A DNA stretch of 64,000 nt from Arthrobacter sp. efr-133-R2A-120 (GCF_030209835.1 NZ_JARVRF010000011.1:186001-250000), one strand, 5' to 3'; shown: positions 43,857 through 54,148, counted from the first letter of the stretch. A program made the numbers and translations. Notes: generated by a model from the letters alone, not told the origin.

Positions 43857-44632
43857 CAGACGTCGCCGCGATCGACGAGGACTCCGTGGACCCTCTGGAC
43901 TTCCTGTCGGATGAGCCCCCGGCCGGGGACGAGGACGGCACGGAGAGCTCGCTGTCCATGTTCGAGAGCGACGCCTCGATCCTGTTTCCTGACCAGCGCC
44001 GATGCCTGCATGCGCTCCTGAAGCATCGGTACCTCTCGGCGGAGCGTCACCCCGACCACTGGCAGGTTCTCCTGGCCAACGACGACGTGATCCGTGGCCG
44101 GCTCAACGAGCTGTTCTTCGAGCTCTTCATAGACCGGGACCACCAAATCGCGTTCAAACGGCAGGCAGTTTCGGAGACGGGCGATCCTCTTCCTTCACTG
44201 CTGCGGGACGTGTCCCACACGAAAGAGGAGACCATCATGATGGTCTACCTGCGGCAAAGGCTCTTCTCCCAGCGCCAGGAGGGTGAGGACGTCGTCTTTG
44301 TGGACCGTCAGACGCTGCTCGATGAGGTGGCCGACCAGCGCCCCGAGCATTCGACCCACCGCGCCATGGACCAGAAACGCGCGCTGAAGGCGGTTGACGG
44401 GCTGGCCACGGCCGGCCTGCTCCTGAAGACCGCCGATCCCGACAGGTTCCGGATCTCTCCCATCATCGAGATCCTCATGCCGGTCGAGAAGCTGCGCACT
44501 CTGTGGACGCGGCTCATGGAGCAGAACGGCACCGCGCAGGACGGTGACGGCGCCGGCGACGGCTCCGATACCGACGACGAAGAAGACGATGAACCAGACC
44601 TGCTGACCGTCCTGGGGAAGGACAACGCATGA
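43853..44632 (+). CDS. jetB: Wadjet subunit JetB (MukE-like, DUF4194)
   Basis: A 259-residue protein with an acidic N-terminal tail (about 40 residues), a compact winged-helix region (RRCLHALLKHRYLSAERHP) and the DUF4194 segment EETIMMVYLRQRLFSQRQEGEDVV. It ends in a very acidic tail (DGAGDGSDTDDEEDDEP). JetB is the MukE-like KITE subunit that binds the kleisin. It overlaps both neighbours by 4 nt, consistent with coupled translation and fixed complex ratios. Confidence 0.93.
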   Translation: MTDVAAIDEDSVDPLDFLSDEPPAGDEDGTESSLSMFESDASILFPDQRRCLHALLKHRYLSAERHPDHWQVLLANDDVIRGRLNELFFELFIDRDHQIAFKRQAVSETGDPLPSLLRDVSHTKEETIMMVYLRQRLFSQRQEGEDVVFVDRQTLLDEVADQRPEHSTHRAMDQKRALKAVDGLATAGLLLKTADPDRFRISPIIEILMPVEKLRTLWTRLMEQNGTAQDGDGAGDGSDTDDEEDDEPDLLTVLGKDNA

Positions 44633-47600
44633 CCCTCGAACTGGAGATACCGGACCTGCCGGCAGCTCTGTCTGATCATGCCCAGTGGCGGGTGGAGACC
44701 CTGCAGCTGGTGAACTGGGGCGGCTTCCACGGCCGCACCGAGGTGCGGTTTTCGCCCGGATCCACGCTCTTGTCCGGGGCGAGCGGCACCGGGAAGTCAA
44801 CGGTCCTGGATGCCTACATTGCCCTCATGATGCCCTCCAACACGCCGTTCAACGGCGCCTCCAACGACGCTGGCGGCCGGGCACGGTCTGCGGAGCAGCG
44901 GAACCTGCTCACCTACCTCCGCGGCAAGATGGACGCCAACCGCGTCGACGGCTCCGACGAGATGCTCGACCTGGTGCTCCGCGGTGCGGGCATGACGCCG
45001 GTCTGGGGCGCCCTGGCTGCAACCTTCGTCAACGACCGGGGCCGTCGCTACACGGCGCTGCGCATCTTTTTCGTCAAGGCCGGCGGGTCCGCCGCCGCCG
45101 ACGTTACCACGACGTTCGCCGCTTACGAGGGCTACTTCGACACGTCCAAGCTCGCGCCCCTGGCCGCCAGCCGCTTCGACAAGCGCACCCTGAAAGCGGC
45201 CGTTCCCGGGCTGGCCACGTTTAACACCTTCTGGGAGTTCGAGGGGACCCTCCACACCCGACTCGGCATCGGCGGCGCGGACGGCGGCCGCAAGGCCATG
45301 CGCCTTCTGGCCCGGCTCCAGGCCGGGATGGAGGTCAAACGCGTTGACGGGCTGTACAAGACCATGGTGCTGGAGGAACCCGTCACGTACCAGGCTGCCG
45401 ACCAGGCGCTTCTGCACTTCGCCAACCTGGAGGCGTCGTACTCGAAGATGCTGGACGAGGCGAACAAGGTCAAGGTCCTGCAGCGCCTGCCCACGCTCCA
45501 GACGGAGCTCGCAGACGCCGAAGCCAGGGAACTGATGATCCGCCACTTCGGGGCTGATGAGGAGGGACCCTCGTCGTTCCGCCTCTGGAAACTTCGCACC
45601 GAGCACGGTCTTCTGGACGATGCTGTGGACGAAAACCGCCGCGACCATGCCGCCGCCGGCCGTACCTTCGCCCAGGCCAAGGCGGACGAAGCAGAGTACG
45701 GGGCACGCCTTGAGAGGATTGCCCGGGACAAGGCCGCCAACGGCGGTAATGCGATCGAGGAACGCCGCCAGAAGATCGCGGCCCTTGAGAGCAGCCGTGA
45801 CGGGGTCTACCAGGCAAATCTCAAGTTCCAGCTGAAGACCGAGGCAATCAACCTCGTCGTGCCCGAGACCGCCGGGCAGTTCGCCGAGGCGCAGTCCGCG
45901 GCCGCCGACTTCCTGTCCGTTTACGAGGTCCGCGAACGTGATTTGGACGAGCAGGAAGGGCGTGCCCGCGAGGACCTTGCCCCGCTCACGGCACGGAGGA
46001 AGGACCTCACGGAGGAGGCCGCGTCCCTCAAGGACAGGGCCGGAATGGTCCCGATGAGGTTGCACAACGCCCGGCTGCAGATGGCGGCGGCCGCTGGCCT
46101 CGATCCGATGCGTGATCTTCCGTTCGTCGCGGAGCTCATTGATGTCCTTCCGGGTGAGGAAACCTGGCGTAAGGCCATCGAAACGACCCTCGGCGGCTTG
46201 GCCCGCACTGTGCTGGTCGACCGCAACACCCGTGACCGGCTCTCTGCATCCATTGACGGCGTCACGATCAGGCCGCGCATCAACTACCGGGCAGTGACCC
46301 TGGCCGAACACGAGGACTGGCGCGGAGACTCCGCCCTGGTCTCGGGCAAGCTTGCATTCCTGGACTCGCCGTTCTCGCGCTGGGTTCAGGACCGGGTAGC
46401 CGGCAGCGGCGTCGACCACCTGTGTGTGGCCGACGCTGCCGGGCTCGCAGGCCCCGGGTCCCGGGTGACCAGGTCCGGACAGACCCGCTCGGGTGACCGG
46501 GGCGCCCACGGAGAATCAGGTGAGGGCAACATCATCGGGTTCTCCAACGAACGCCGACTCAGGGACATCGCGGAGTTGCTGGACGCGATGGAACCGGAGA
46601 TCGCCGGGGCCAACGCCGCCCTCCGGGAGATCCAGGAGCGCCGCAACGACCTGCGGCGGCAGCGCGAAGCGCACCTGTTCGTCCAGGACAGCGCCTGGGC
46701 CGCGATCGACCACCTCGGGATCGACCGGCAGATCGCAGAGCTTCAAGACGCCATCCGCAGGCTGCGGACCACCAACGCGGTCCTCGACGAGCTTGAAGCC
46801 GAGGATGAGCGCATCAGACCCCTTCACGGGCAGGCGAACCGGGACAGGGTCCTGGCAGAAAGCGACCTGGGCAAGCTGAAGTCGCGTTGGGGCGACCTCG
46901 TGACTAGGCAGGACACCGTGCAGGCCGCGGTGGACGAGATTGTCGACCAGCAGACGGCAACGGTTACCGACGCCCAGCAGGAGTATCTGGACGGACTGTT
47001 CACCCGCAACTGGGAAGCCACCAGCCTGGAATCGTTCGAGCCGAACATCACCGCCCTGCGCAAGCGGCTCAGGGAGGAATCCGAGGCTGCCCGGCGCAAC
47101 GCCAAGAGTGCCACCAATGCGATGGTGACCATGTTCGAGGCGTATAAGAACAACTGGACCGAGAACAATCTGGGCACCACCGCCGACTCGGCGGACGGTT
47201 ACCGCGAGATCCTCGACCGGATCCAGTCCGAGGGGCTTTACGAACGCCGCAACAAGTGGCGGCGTGAACTGGCTGCGTGGTCCAGCGATGACCTGCTGCG
47301 GCTCAACGACGCCTTCGACACCGCCCTGGCCGACATCGAAGACCGTCTCCTGCCCATCAACAGGATTCTGGAAACGCTGCCGTTCGGGAACAAGGGTGGC
47401 GTGCTTCAAATCAGCCTCCGCCGGCTTCAGAGCGAAGACCTGGGCAGGTTCCGCCGCGGTCTGCGTGAGCTGTCCTCGGGACTGGCCCTGGAGCTCACCG
47501 AGGACCAGATCGAGGCGAGGTTCAAGAAGCTGAGTGAGTTCATGGCGCGCATCCGCATCCCGGAGGGCCACACCAAATCCTCGACGTCCCAGCGCGACCG

Positions 47601-48021
47601 CTACCTTGATGTGCGACAGCACGTCGTCATTACTGCAGCGTGCCTGGACAAGGACACCCGCCGCGAGATCGCAACCTACGACTGGCTGGTCGACAAGTCC
47701 GGCGGCGAAACGCAGGAACTGGTGGCCTTCGTCGTCGGGTCGGCACTGCGCTATCAGCTGGGGGATGAGACCCGCTCCCGGCCCACGTTCGCTCCGGTGT
47801 TCCTCGACGAAGGGTTCGTGAAAGCGGACAGTGAGTTCGCGGGCCGGTCCGTGCGGGCCTGGCAGAACCTGGGGTTCCAGCTCATCATCGGCGCCCCGCT
47901 GGACAAGGTCACGGCGCTGGAGCCGCACATGGACCTGCTCCTGACCGTCACCAAAAACGCGCGGGGCTACTCCTACATCAGCGACCTCCCCGACGACCCT
48001 GGTGCCGGGAGCGGAGCATGA
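44629..48021 (+). CDS. jetC: Wadjet SMC-like ATPase JetC
   Basis: A 1130-residue SMC/MukB-type ATPase. Walker A is GASGTGKST (residues 50-58). Two long coiled-coil arms (about 280-500 and 640-860, rich in Glu, Arg and Ala) enclose a hinge-like globular part near 490-600. The C-terminal head has signature SGGETQ (about 1024) and Walker B PVFLDEGFVKAD (about 1057). This motor extrudes DNA loops so that small circular plasmids are recognised and cut by JetD. Length and order fit type I Wadjet. Confidence 0.96.
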   Translation: MTLELEIPDLPAALSDHAQWRVETLQLVNWGGFHGRTEVRFSPGSTLLSGASGTGKSTVLDAYIALMMPSNTPFNGASNDAGGRARSAEQRNLLTYLRGKMDANRVDGSDEMLDLVLRGAGMTPVWGALAATFVNDRGRRYTALRIFFVKAGGSAAADVTTTFAAYEGYFDTSKLAPLAASRFDKRTLKAAVPGLATFNTFWEFEGTLHTRLGIGGADGGRKAMRLLARLQAGMEVKRVDGLYKTMVLEEPVTYQAADQALLHFANLEASYSKMLDEANKVKVLQRLPTLQTELADAEARELMIRHFGADEEGPSSFRLWKLRTEHGLLDDAVDENRRDHAAAGRTFAQAKADEAEYGARLERIARDKAANGGNAIEERRQKIAALESSRDGVYQANLKFQLKTEAINLVVPETAGQFAEAQSAAADFLSVYEVRERDLDEQEGRAREDLAPLTARRKDLTEEAASLKDRAGMVPMRLHNARLQMAAAAGLDPMRDLPFVAELIDVLPGEETWRKAIETTLGGLARTVLVDRNTRDRLSASIDGVTIRPRINYRAVTLAEHEDWRGDSALVSGKLAFLDSPFSRWVQDRVAGSGVDHLCVADAAGLAGPGSRVTRSGQTRSGDRGAHGESGEGNIIGFSNERRLRDIAELLDAMEPEIAGANAALREIQERRNDLRRQREAHLFVQDSAWAAIDHLGIDRQIAELQDAIRRLRTTNAVLDELEAEDERIRPLHGQANRDRVLAESDLGKLKSRWGDLVTRQDTVQAAVDEIVDQQTATVTDAQQEYLDGLFTRNWEATSLESFEPNITALRKRLREESEAARRNAKSATNAMVTMFEAYKNNWTENNLGTTADSADGYREILDRIQSEGLYERRNKWRRELAAWSSDDLLRLNDAFDTALADIEDRLLPINRILETLPFGNKGGVLQISLRRLQSEDLGRFRRGLRELSSGLALELTEDQIEARFKKLSEFMARIRIPEGHTKSSTSQRDRYLDVRQHVVITAACLDKDTRREIATYDWLVDKSGGETQELVAFVVGSALRYQLGDETRSRPTFAPVFLDEGFVKADSEFAGRSVRAWQNLGFQLIIGAPLDKVTALEPHMDLLLTVTKNARGYSYISDLPDDPGAGSGA

Positions 48022-49205
48022 AAACACCGCAGGCCGTCACCGAAGACATCCGCCGTCGACTGAGCGGGAAGTGGCATACCCACCTGACCGGGGACGAGGT
48101 CGCGTTTCCGCACGCTTTCGCCCTAGGCCGGCCGGCAACATCGGAGCTTCGTGCCGACTACTCCGCTGTGCACGCGCAGACCGTGCATTGGCAGGACTGG
48201 GCGAGGGCGCACGACGTGGTCCTCGACTACGAGAACCGCATAGCAAAGGGCGGGACAACGCAGTCACTACCCACCCATGCGCGGGTCGCGTCCATCGACC
48301 ATGCCGCAGCCATTGCCAGCGGGGACTGGCCCGAGAGGCTCGCCCGGGCACGCCTGCGGCTCGGGGTCCTGCGCGATAGGTATCCGCACCTAGCTGACGT
48401 CGGGAAGACCCTGCGGATCCTCGACGCGTACGGGGACGTCGATTTCGGACTGCTCGTGTCCGTTGCGGACTGGTATCTGGCGGATCCTGCCCGCGCCCGC
48501 CTCGGTGTGACCCCGCGTCAGGTGCCCATCCCGGGCGTTCACGCGAAGTGGCTGCAATCCCATCGCCGCGGAGTCCAGGCGCTCACCGGGATCGACGATC
48601 TCGGCCTGCTGCCGGGCCACCCGCCCCGGATCCACTTCACTTATCTCGACCCCGCGCACCTCGCCGCCGGCCGCCGCGTCCATGACTCGGCGACAGCCGG
48701 CGACAGCTTCACGCCGGCCTATCTCCCGGAGGTCGTGGTCATCTCGGAGAACAAGGACACCGCAATCCACTTCCCGGCCCTGGCCGGCGGCATCTGCGTC
48801 GAGGGGGTCGGCAAGGGCGGGAAGACGCCGGCATCGTTCCCGTGGATCCGGGATGCCGCCGTGCTGGTCTACTGGGGTGACATGGACCGCGACGGCTATG
48901 AGATCCTCGATGGCTACCGTGCCGATTTCGGCCGCGACATCGACTCGATCCTCATGGGCCCGGATGCCTATGCGGTGTACGAGCCGTTCGGCACCGAACT
49001 GGACCAGACGGGCAGGATTCTCCAGCCAGGCACTCCGAGGCCCGCGGACAGGCTCCGCGAGGAGGAACGGGCCGTCTATCTGCGTCTTCTCGATCCGCAG
49101 CACACTGGCCACCGGCGCGTCGAGCAGGAACGGATCCCTCTCACCAAGGCACTTGAAGAAGTCGAGTTGGTCTGCCGGAGGATGGCCAGCCGCGACGATC
49201 AGTGA
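48018..49205 (+). CDS. jetD: Wadjet nuclease JetD (DUF3322/DUF2220, TOPRIM)
   Basis: A 395-residue protein. The N-terminal part matches DUF3322 (RQVPIPGVHAKWLQSHR is a hallmark). The C-terminal DUF2220/TOPRIM domain has the conserved Glu in VVVISENKDT and the acidic triad region YWGDMDRDGYEIL. JetD resembles topoisomerase VI subunit A and cleaves the plasmid DNA extruded by JetABC. All visible active-site residues are present, so the system looks intact. It is the last gene of the operon. Confidence 0.95.
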   Translation: MKTPQAVTEDIRRRLSGKWHTHLTGDEVAFPHAFALGRPATSELRADYSAVHAQTVHWQDWARAHDVVLDYENRIAKGGTTQSLPTHARVASIDHAAAIASGDWPERLARARLRLGVLRDRYPHLADVGKTLRILDAYGDVDFGLLVSVADWYLADPARARLGVTPRQVPIPGVHAKWLQSHRRGVQALTGIDDLGLLPGHPPRIHFTYLDPAHLAAGRRVHDSATAGDSFTPAYLPEVVVISENKDTAIHFPALAGGICVEGVGKGGKTPASFPWIRDAAVLVYWGDMDRDGYEILDGYRADFGRDIDSILMGPDAYAVYEPFGTELDQTGRILQPGTPRPADRLREEERAVYLRLLDPQHTGHRRVEQERIPLTKALEEVELVCRRMASRDDQ

Positions 49206-50465
49206 CCCGCATGGGAATACTTGGGCCGTAGCAGCGAAGAGGAAGAGTGAACCATGAGCAAACCGAAATGCCCGTCGCGGTCAGAGCCACAGCGACCAGG
49301 AAGGAACGTCGCTGGTTGAAGACCCGGTACCGCAGCGTACGCCATGACGTTAGATCCGCTGACGGGCGCGAGGAGTACGGAATCCACTTTGACGCCGTCC
49401 TCCAGGGCGCCTGGTAGCCGGCTGGAGCTCAGCACATGGTGCTGACCGGGCTTGCCCGGAAGAAGGTGCCGGACCATGGGTGGACTATCCCTTCGGCCGG
49501 CCACCGGAGCCAGCTGAACTCCGGGATACGTGAAGCCCGAGTTCGGTGCACGATCTGCGGGATAGCATGGGCCACGCGGATCCGCAGCCCACGCGGCGGT
49601 ACGACCGGGCGAGGGATATCCTGCAGAAGTCCGCCGGCTACGACGTCGCCCTGGCCCTGGGATAGGGACCGCCCACGCCCGGCACCAAGTAGCACGGAGT
49701 CGTGAACGATATGACCTCGGAGGAAACGACTCCCCCGGCGGCCGAGACCGTGACCGCGATCTACCAACTCCCCGTTCCGATTTGGATCTCTTCCAAGACT
49801 TTGACCGGACCTATCCCTCCAGTGTGGGCCGGGTGCGGTTCGACGGCGTGATACCGCGGGGCAACGGCGCCGCGGGTGGCCTCCCTGTCGACGACGGCGT
49901 TGTCGTGCCGGCCTCCGTGGAGGGCAAGCCGGTCGAGTGGACAACAGGAATGCAGCCACGATCGCCAAGGAGTTCCAGTCGGCGACCACCCTACGCCGAA
50001 GTGTCGTCACCGCGGTGGGGGCCCCGAGGATGCTATCAGGTCGTGGCGGGGCGCCGACCAGCGGCCTGGAGAGTACATCCAAATCTGGTTCGATCAGGTG
50101 CGCAATTGGGTAGAGATCCAGAAGGGGCAGGACCCCGATCTGAAATCCTTCGCAATCTGCGCCAGCGGCGCTTCCCCTTGCGGGCCACATCAATAACATC
50201 CTGGCGGAACTCCGCCCGATACGGCGTGGGCATGGTCAACATCCTTCCGCGAGCACAAGCTCGCTAGGTCAAGGAGTCAACAAATCCGGGGGCAGTCCCG
50301 ACACTCTGACCGCCTTGCCCACACGAACCAAGCGTCCATCTACGTAGTCCTAATCTCTGATAATGCCTGACCCGCATGAGGATGAACCCGCAGTGTCACC
50401 GTGGAAAGGATACTTTGCAATACACCACGAGAGGAGAGTCACTCACATCGGCATCCTGCTCGTCG
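49206..50465. other. Decayed region between the two defence modules
   Basis: This 1.26-kb stretch has no intact gene. It includes short frames at 49253-49420, a tyrosine recombinase stub at 49534-49665, and a frame opening at ATG 49710 (MTSEETTPPAAETVTAIYQL) that soon loses protein character. The rightward frame near 50050-50195 (GEYIQIWFDQVRNWVEIQKG) looks like a piece of a real protein but is not recognised. It appears to be the wreck of an integration module. Confidence 0.55.
49534..49665 (+). pseudogene. C-terminal stub of a tyrosine recombinase (integrase)
   Basis: The frame reads VHDLRDSMGHADPQPTRRYD, then RARDILQKSAGYDVA and a stop. This matches the C-terminal box of phage/plasmid-type tyrosine recombinases, where the second catalytic His and the nucleophilic Tyr lie in the pattern L..VQ..MGHADP.TTRRYDR. 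A stop codon lies directly upstream in frame, and no earlier catalytic Arg box is found, so the gene is a remnant. Confidence 0.72.
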
Positions 50466-51995
50466 CTAATTCGCTTCATCGACCTGTAGTTTGCTGGGAT
50501 CGCCCAGCGCGACACAGGACGCCTTAGCGCGCGTCAGTGCCACATAAAGCACACAGTGCTCGGGTTCCAACTTTTGAAGCCCACCCGCAAGGGTCTGCTC
50601 GTCCTTCTCCGACAAAACAACACCTACTCGTTGCCACTCTCGACCTTTGGCCTGGTGAACGGTCAGGCCGGGGATTAGATCGTCTCTTTGGAGCCGTCGA
50701 CGCAAGGCTTCAACTTCGAGGTGTCGGATCGGTTCTCCTTGTCGGGGAAGTCGGGAAGGCCGCCGGTTCGCACCTAGGTCCAGGGCTGTGTCACGTAGGA
50801 GGTGGAGCACTTGAGCAGCACTAACGCCATTGAGCATTGCGTGTAGGACTGGTTCGAGGACTGTGGCTTGGATGGGGGCCAGCTCCGATGGGTCGATCCC
50901 GAGGATGACGCAGGCGGACTGCTTTCCGAACGAGTCACGCCCAAGTTTCCGGCGTGAGACTTCGTCCAAGAGGAGGTTCAGCATCCCGTCAGTTGCATTC
51001 CCGACCGAGCGGAAAGCAATGGGAAGAACGTTGTCACCGACATTCCACAGGTGTACCCACCTGCGGGCCAGGGCGACGTCCACGACGTCACTGGTGTGCC
51101 GGGGAATGGTCACCGGCGCGCTGGCCCGAAGCAACCGTGACAAGTCAGGCATTTGCTCACCTATAAACCGGAACGACTCGGGCTGCTCGTACTCATGAAA
51201 TGGGAGGCTGTCGATCAGAGTCTGCACCTTATCCGGGGTTGCGCCGCGCCACTCATAAAGGGCCTGCCATGGGTCCCCAATGAGGGTGAGATGGGTGGAA
51301 TCGGTTTCATTCGACCCCGCCGTCATTGCCATCCAGAGGTCGAGCTCATCGGCGTCGTAGATTTCGTCAATGATGATGTGCCTGAAGTTTGACGAAAACC
51401 AGCGTTGGATTGCGTCGACAACGCCATCGAGACGTATCGCCGAGCGCAATATCCAACGGACGTCTTCATGGCTAGCAAACCCCTCCGTTAGAACGGCACG
51501 GTGGTCAGCCACCCCACCGATACCGTACTCCGGTGCGCTTAGCTGAAGCCCGTGGCTCACGACCTGTCCAGACTGGTCGCATCTAGCGATGCGTTTCCAG
51601 TTGGTCGCGGAAAGGAATCGGAAGCCGCGCCTTCCACGGTATTCATCTAGTACCTCGACAACGGAGTGCCCTCCTGGCCAGCGAATAAGTCCCCGGTCGA
51701 TCAGGTGGTGCAGGATGCGAACGTGCAGATCGTCGAAGGTCGTGACCATGTTCGGCAGTTGAATCGTGGGCTTCCCCCACCTCGCGGTGATGCGGGAGCT
51801 CAGTTCCGCGACGGCGGCCCTGTTGAAACTCAAGCCCAAAACCCCGCGTCGGTCTGAGGAGCGCTGGGAAGCGAGGTATCCAAACCGTTCCGCTGCCACG
51901 GTTGTCTTCCCGGACCCGGGTGCCGAAATGATGTTTATGAAGGGCCGTTCGGAGACGGCCGCGACCACCTGCCGATCGGTCAGTCGAAGTGCCAT
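50466..51995 (-). CDS. UvrD/PcrA-like helicase, Gabija GajB-like
   Basis: A 509-residue SF1 helicase. Walker A is SAPGSGKTT (residues 24-32), motif II reads IIIDEIYDADEL, motif III LTLIGDPWQALYEWRG, and the C-terminal motifs LTVHQAKGREWQRV and LYVALTRAKAS are present. It is shorter than UvrD (about 720 residues), like GajB (about 490). Its start overlaps the stop of the OLD-family gene (TGATG), so the two are translationally coupled. In Gabija, GajB senses DNA ends and works with the GajA nuclease. Confidence 0.9.
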   Translation of the reverse strand: MALRLTDRQVVAAVSERPFINIISAPGSGKTTVAAERFGYLASQRSSDRRGVLGLSFNRAAVAELSSRITARWGKPTIQLPNMVTTFDDLHVRILHHLIDRGLIRWPGGHSVVEVLDEYRGRRGFRFLSATNWKRIARCDQSGQVVSHGLQLSAPEYGIGGVADHRAVLTEGFASHEDVRWILRSAIRLDGVVDAIQRWFSSNFRHIIIDEIYDADELDLWMAMTAGSNETDSTHLTLIGDPWQALYEWRGATPDKVQTLIDSLPFHEYEQPESFRFIGEQMPDLSRLLRASAPVTIPRHTSDVVDVALARRWVHLWNVGDNVLPIAFRSVGNATDGMLNLLLDEVSRRKLGRDSFGKQSACVILGIDPSELAPIQATVLEPVLHAMLNGVSAAQVLHLLRDTALDLGANRRPSRLPRQGEPIRHLEVEALRRRLQRDDLIPGLTVHQAKGREWQRVGVVLSEKDEQTLAGGLQKLEPEHCVLYVALTRAKASCVALGDPSKLQVDEAN

Positions 51996-53929
51996 CAGAT
52001 TTGGCCGCCAGGCCCGCTCTCGGCTCCGGACTCCTTTGTCATCTCGCCGTCGCCGTCGCCTCCATCCTCTACCGCGACGTGACCAGCCCAGAGCCAGTCA
52101 AACAATTCGACGAGTTGCTCCGGCACCTGCACAGTGGACGCGGTCTCATCTACAAGGGCAGCGAGTTCAAATGCGAATTCCCCCTTCGCTTTTTTCCCCG
52201 AGGAAGTCAGGAATAGGTCATCAATACTCTTCGAGGTCAAAGGCCCTATCACGGACTGGCCGAGCGAGGCCAAGGCCTTCTCTATCAGAAGGTCGTTTCC
52301 GTCCACTAAAGTTGGCTCGAGGGTCGGGCGAGACCAAAACACTTTGAACCGAGTCGAGTCAGCGAAGCCACTTTGCCATGCCGTTGGGCTTGGTTCCGGC
52401 AGGGGGTCGTCGCGTTTGTCAGTATCCGACAGCACGGCGACTTGACTAGCAAGTTCCCACCCAGGATGCGCCAGGAGACGGACCGGCCATTCACCGACCT
52501 TATTGCCGATTGGCACGATGGATAGCGCATCAATAAAAGCGAATTTGGCCCCATCAAGGCTAGCCCACGCTCGTCCGAACGCACGGACAAGGGCTGCCTC
52601 GGTAATGCCCTCGACCAACACAACTCGGTCTGCGAAGAGTGCACCCGAGCGGCTAGCGTCCAAATGGAGTGCTGTCATCCTGGTGATCTTTTTGCGATCT
52701 GCTTCCTTCCACGGAATGTTTGCCAAGGTGCGGGTGACCACGCGGCCATATTCCCTACGTACTACTACCATTTCTTCGGGCTTGCACGCAGCGACAATTT
52801 CGCTCGCGTGGGTCGACACGATTACTTGCAGGTCGGGGCGCGCGACGGTCACCTTGCGGAGATAGCGGATGAGCCCGTGTTGAAGCTGCGGGTGGAGGTG
52901 TGCCTCAGGTTCCTCTATGAGGACGGTGGCGTGGAACAGCTGCGGGAAGAACGAATCAAGCTGGTCTTCCGCCTCCTCGCTTCGCATTTCGAGTTTCCGT
53001 CGAGCATCCTCAGCGTTATCTGCCGGAGCGGGCTGATTGATATCTCCTAGGGATTGATTGACACCGACCGCACCATCGGCAGCGCCGGAACTGTCGGCCG
53101 GGGCGTTCTCAGAGGTCGTCTCCGGGGATTTTGACGGGTCGGGAATGCCGGCGAGAGTGACTGCGATGTGCAGAAGGTTTACGTAGCCGAGGCTCGAAGC
53201 CTCGAGACGCTGCGCTTGGTTCGCTTCGTTTGTCGTCGCAAGCATGAGTTCCAAGACACGGGCTAGGTATCCGTCATCCACCTTCTGGGTTCCGATGAAC
53301 GGGAAATGCTCCTTCACCCCAGTGGTCAGAGTCTTCATATTCTCTGCAATGCGCCCCTGAACGTCGACTAGTAGTTGATGGGTCGTAAGGGAACCAAGCA
53401 ACGACTCCGCCTGCCGGCGTACGTCACTGAGAGTTCCAGTGGAAGGATTCCGCAGTTGCTCCGCTCTCAGGAGTTCCAATAAGACCCTGGTTTCGCGCCG
53501 GGATAGTTCATCCACCGGGTTCCGAAGCGCAGGCAGGTAGATTAGTCGAAGCTGTTCCAGTTCATCTGGGGCCAGACCGACGGTCCGAGCCCTGACATGG
53601 CCAAGCGACCGCTCTAAGGACCTCATCCAAAACGGAGCACTGGTTCCGATCCTCTGGAGCGTCTGACCGAGCGCTCCCTCGGTACGGCCCGGTCCCTCGA
53701 ATGCGTATTCCATGGCAATATTGCGCGGCGCAAGGCCCAGAACAGCTGCGTCGGACGGTGCGAGCCGCGGAAACCGATCAGGGTGCGCCAAATAGATGGC
53801 GTCATTGATCGTGGTCTTCCCGGCGCCGTTCGATCCGACCAAAAGGCTGAATCGGCCCGGGAGGTCAAGAGTGATGGGGTGCGGTACGGCAGCGCGGAAC
53901 CCCTCGATCGTAATTCGCTTCAGGTACAA
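51995..53929 (-). CDS. OLD-family ATPase/TOPRIM nuclease, Gabija GajA-like
   Basis: A TTG start at 53929 (GAGGAG about 5 nt upstream) is preferred; a frame 20 codons longer is open. The 644-residue protein has Walker A GSNGAGKTT (32-40), Walker B VLIEEPEAHLHPQ and VSTHASEIV in the ABC-type ATPase. The TOPRIM domain follows with VVLVEGITEAALVRAFG and LSDTDKRDDP. An acidic, low-complexity insert of about 55 residues (near 280-335, rich in Ala, Asp and Ser) precedes Walker B, making the protein longer than typical GajA (about 580). Class 2 OLD nucleases pair with UvrD-like helicases, as here. Confidence 0.88.
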   Translation of the reverse strand: MYLKRITIEGFRAAVPHPITLDLPGRFSLLVGSNGAGKTTINDAIYLAHPDRFPRLAPSDAAVLGLAPRNIAMEYAFEGPGRTEGALGQTLQRIGTSAPFWMRSLERSLGHVRARTVGLAPDELEQLRLIYLPALRNPVDELSRRETRVLLELLRAEQLRNPSTGTLSDVRRQAESLLGSLTTHQLLVDVQGRIAENMKTLTTGVKEHFPFIGTQKVDDGYLARVLELMLATTNEANQAQRLEASSLGYVNLLHIAVTLAGIPDPSKSPETTSENAPADSSGAADGAVGVNQSLGDINQPAPADNAEDARRKLEMRSEEAEDQLDSFFPQLFHATVLIEEPEAHLHPQLQHGLIRYLRKVTVARPDLQVIVSTHASEIVAACKPEEMVVVRREYGRVVTRTLANIPWKEADRKKITRMTALHLDASRSGALFADRVVLVEGITEAALVRAFGRAWASLDGAKFAFIDALSIVPIGNKVGEWPVRLLAHPGWELASQVAVLSDTDKRDDPLPEPSPTAWQSGFADSTRFKVFWSRPTLEPTLVDGNDLLIEKALASLGQSVIGPLTSKSIDDLFLTSSGKKAKGEFAFELAALVDETASTVQVPEQLVELFDWLWAGHVAVEDGGDGDGEMTKESGAESGPGGQI

Positions 53930-54148
53930 GACACTCCTCGGGTGCACTAATACTGGGTGGGGTGGCCGCGAGTGTCCGCAGCGATACACCTAACCCTTTC
54001 CCAATTCATCCTGCCACGGCCGAAACGCAAAATGAGACACCCTCGGGGGCCAGTCCGCGGGCACAATGGCCTGGCCTAAGGTGTGAGCGATTGAACTGCT
54101 CTCTTATTGTAATGTCTCAAATTGAACGACTCTGTGAGAGCCGATTTC

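Noticed and set aside
44797..48027. Long minus-strand frames opposite jetC
   Set aside because: They mirror the codon pattern of jetC in GC-rich DNA and carry no motif.
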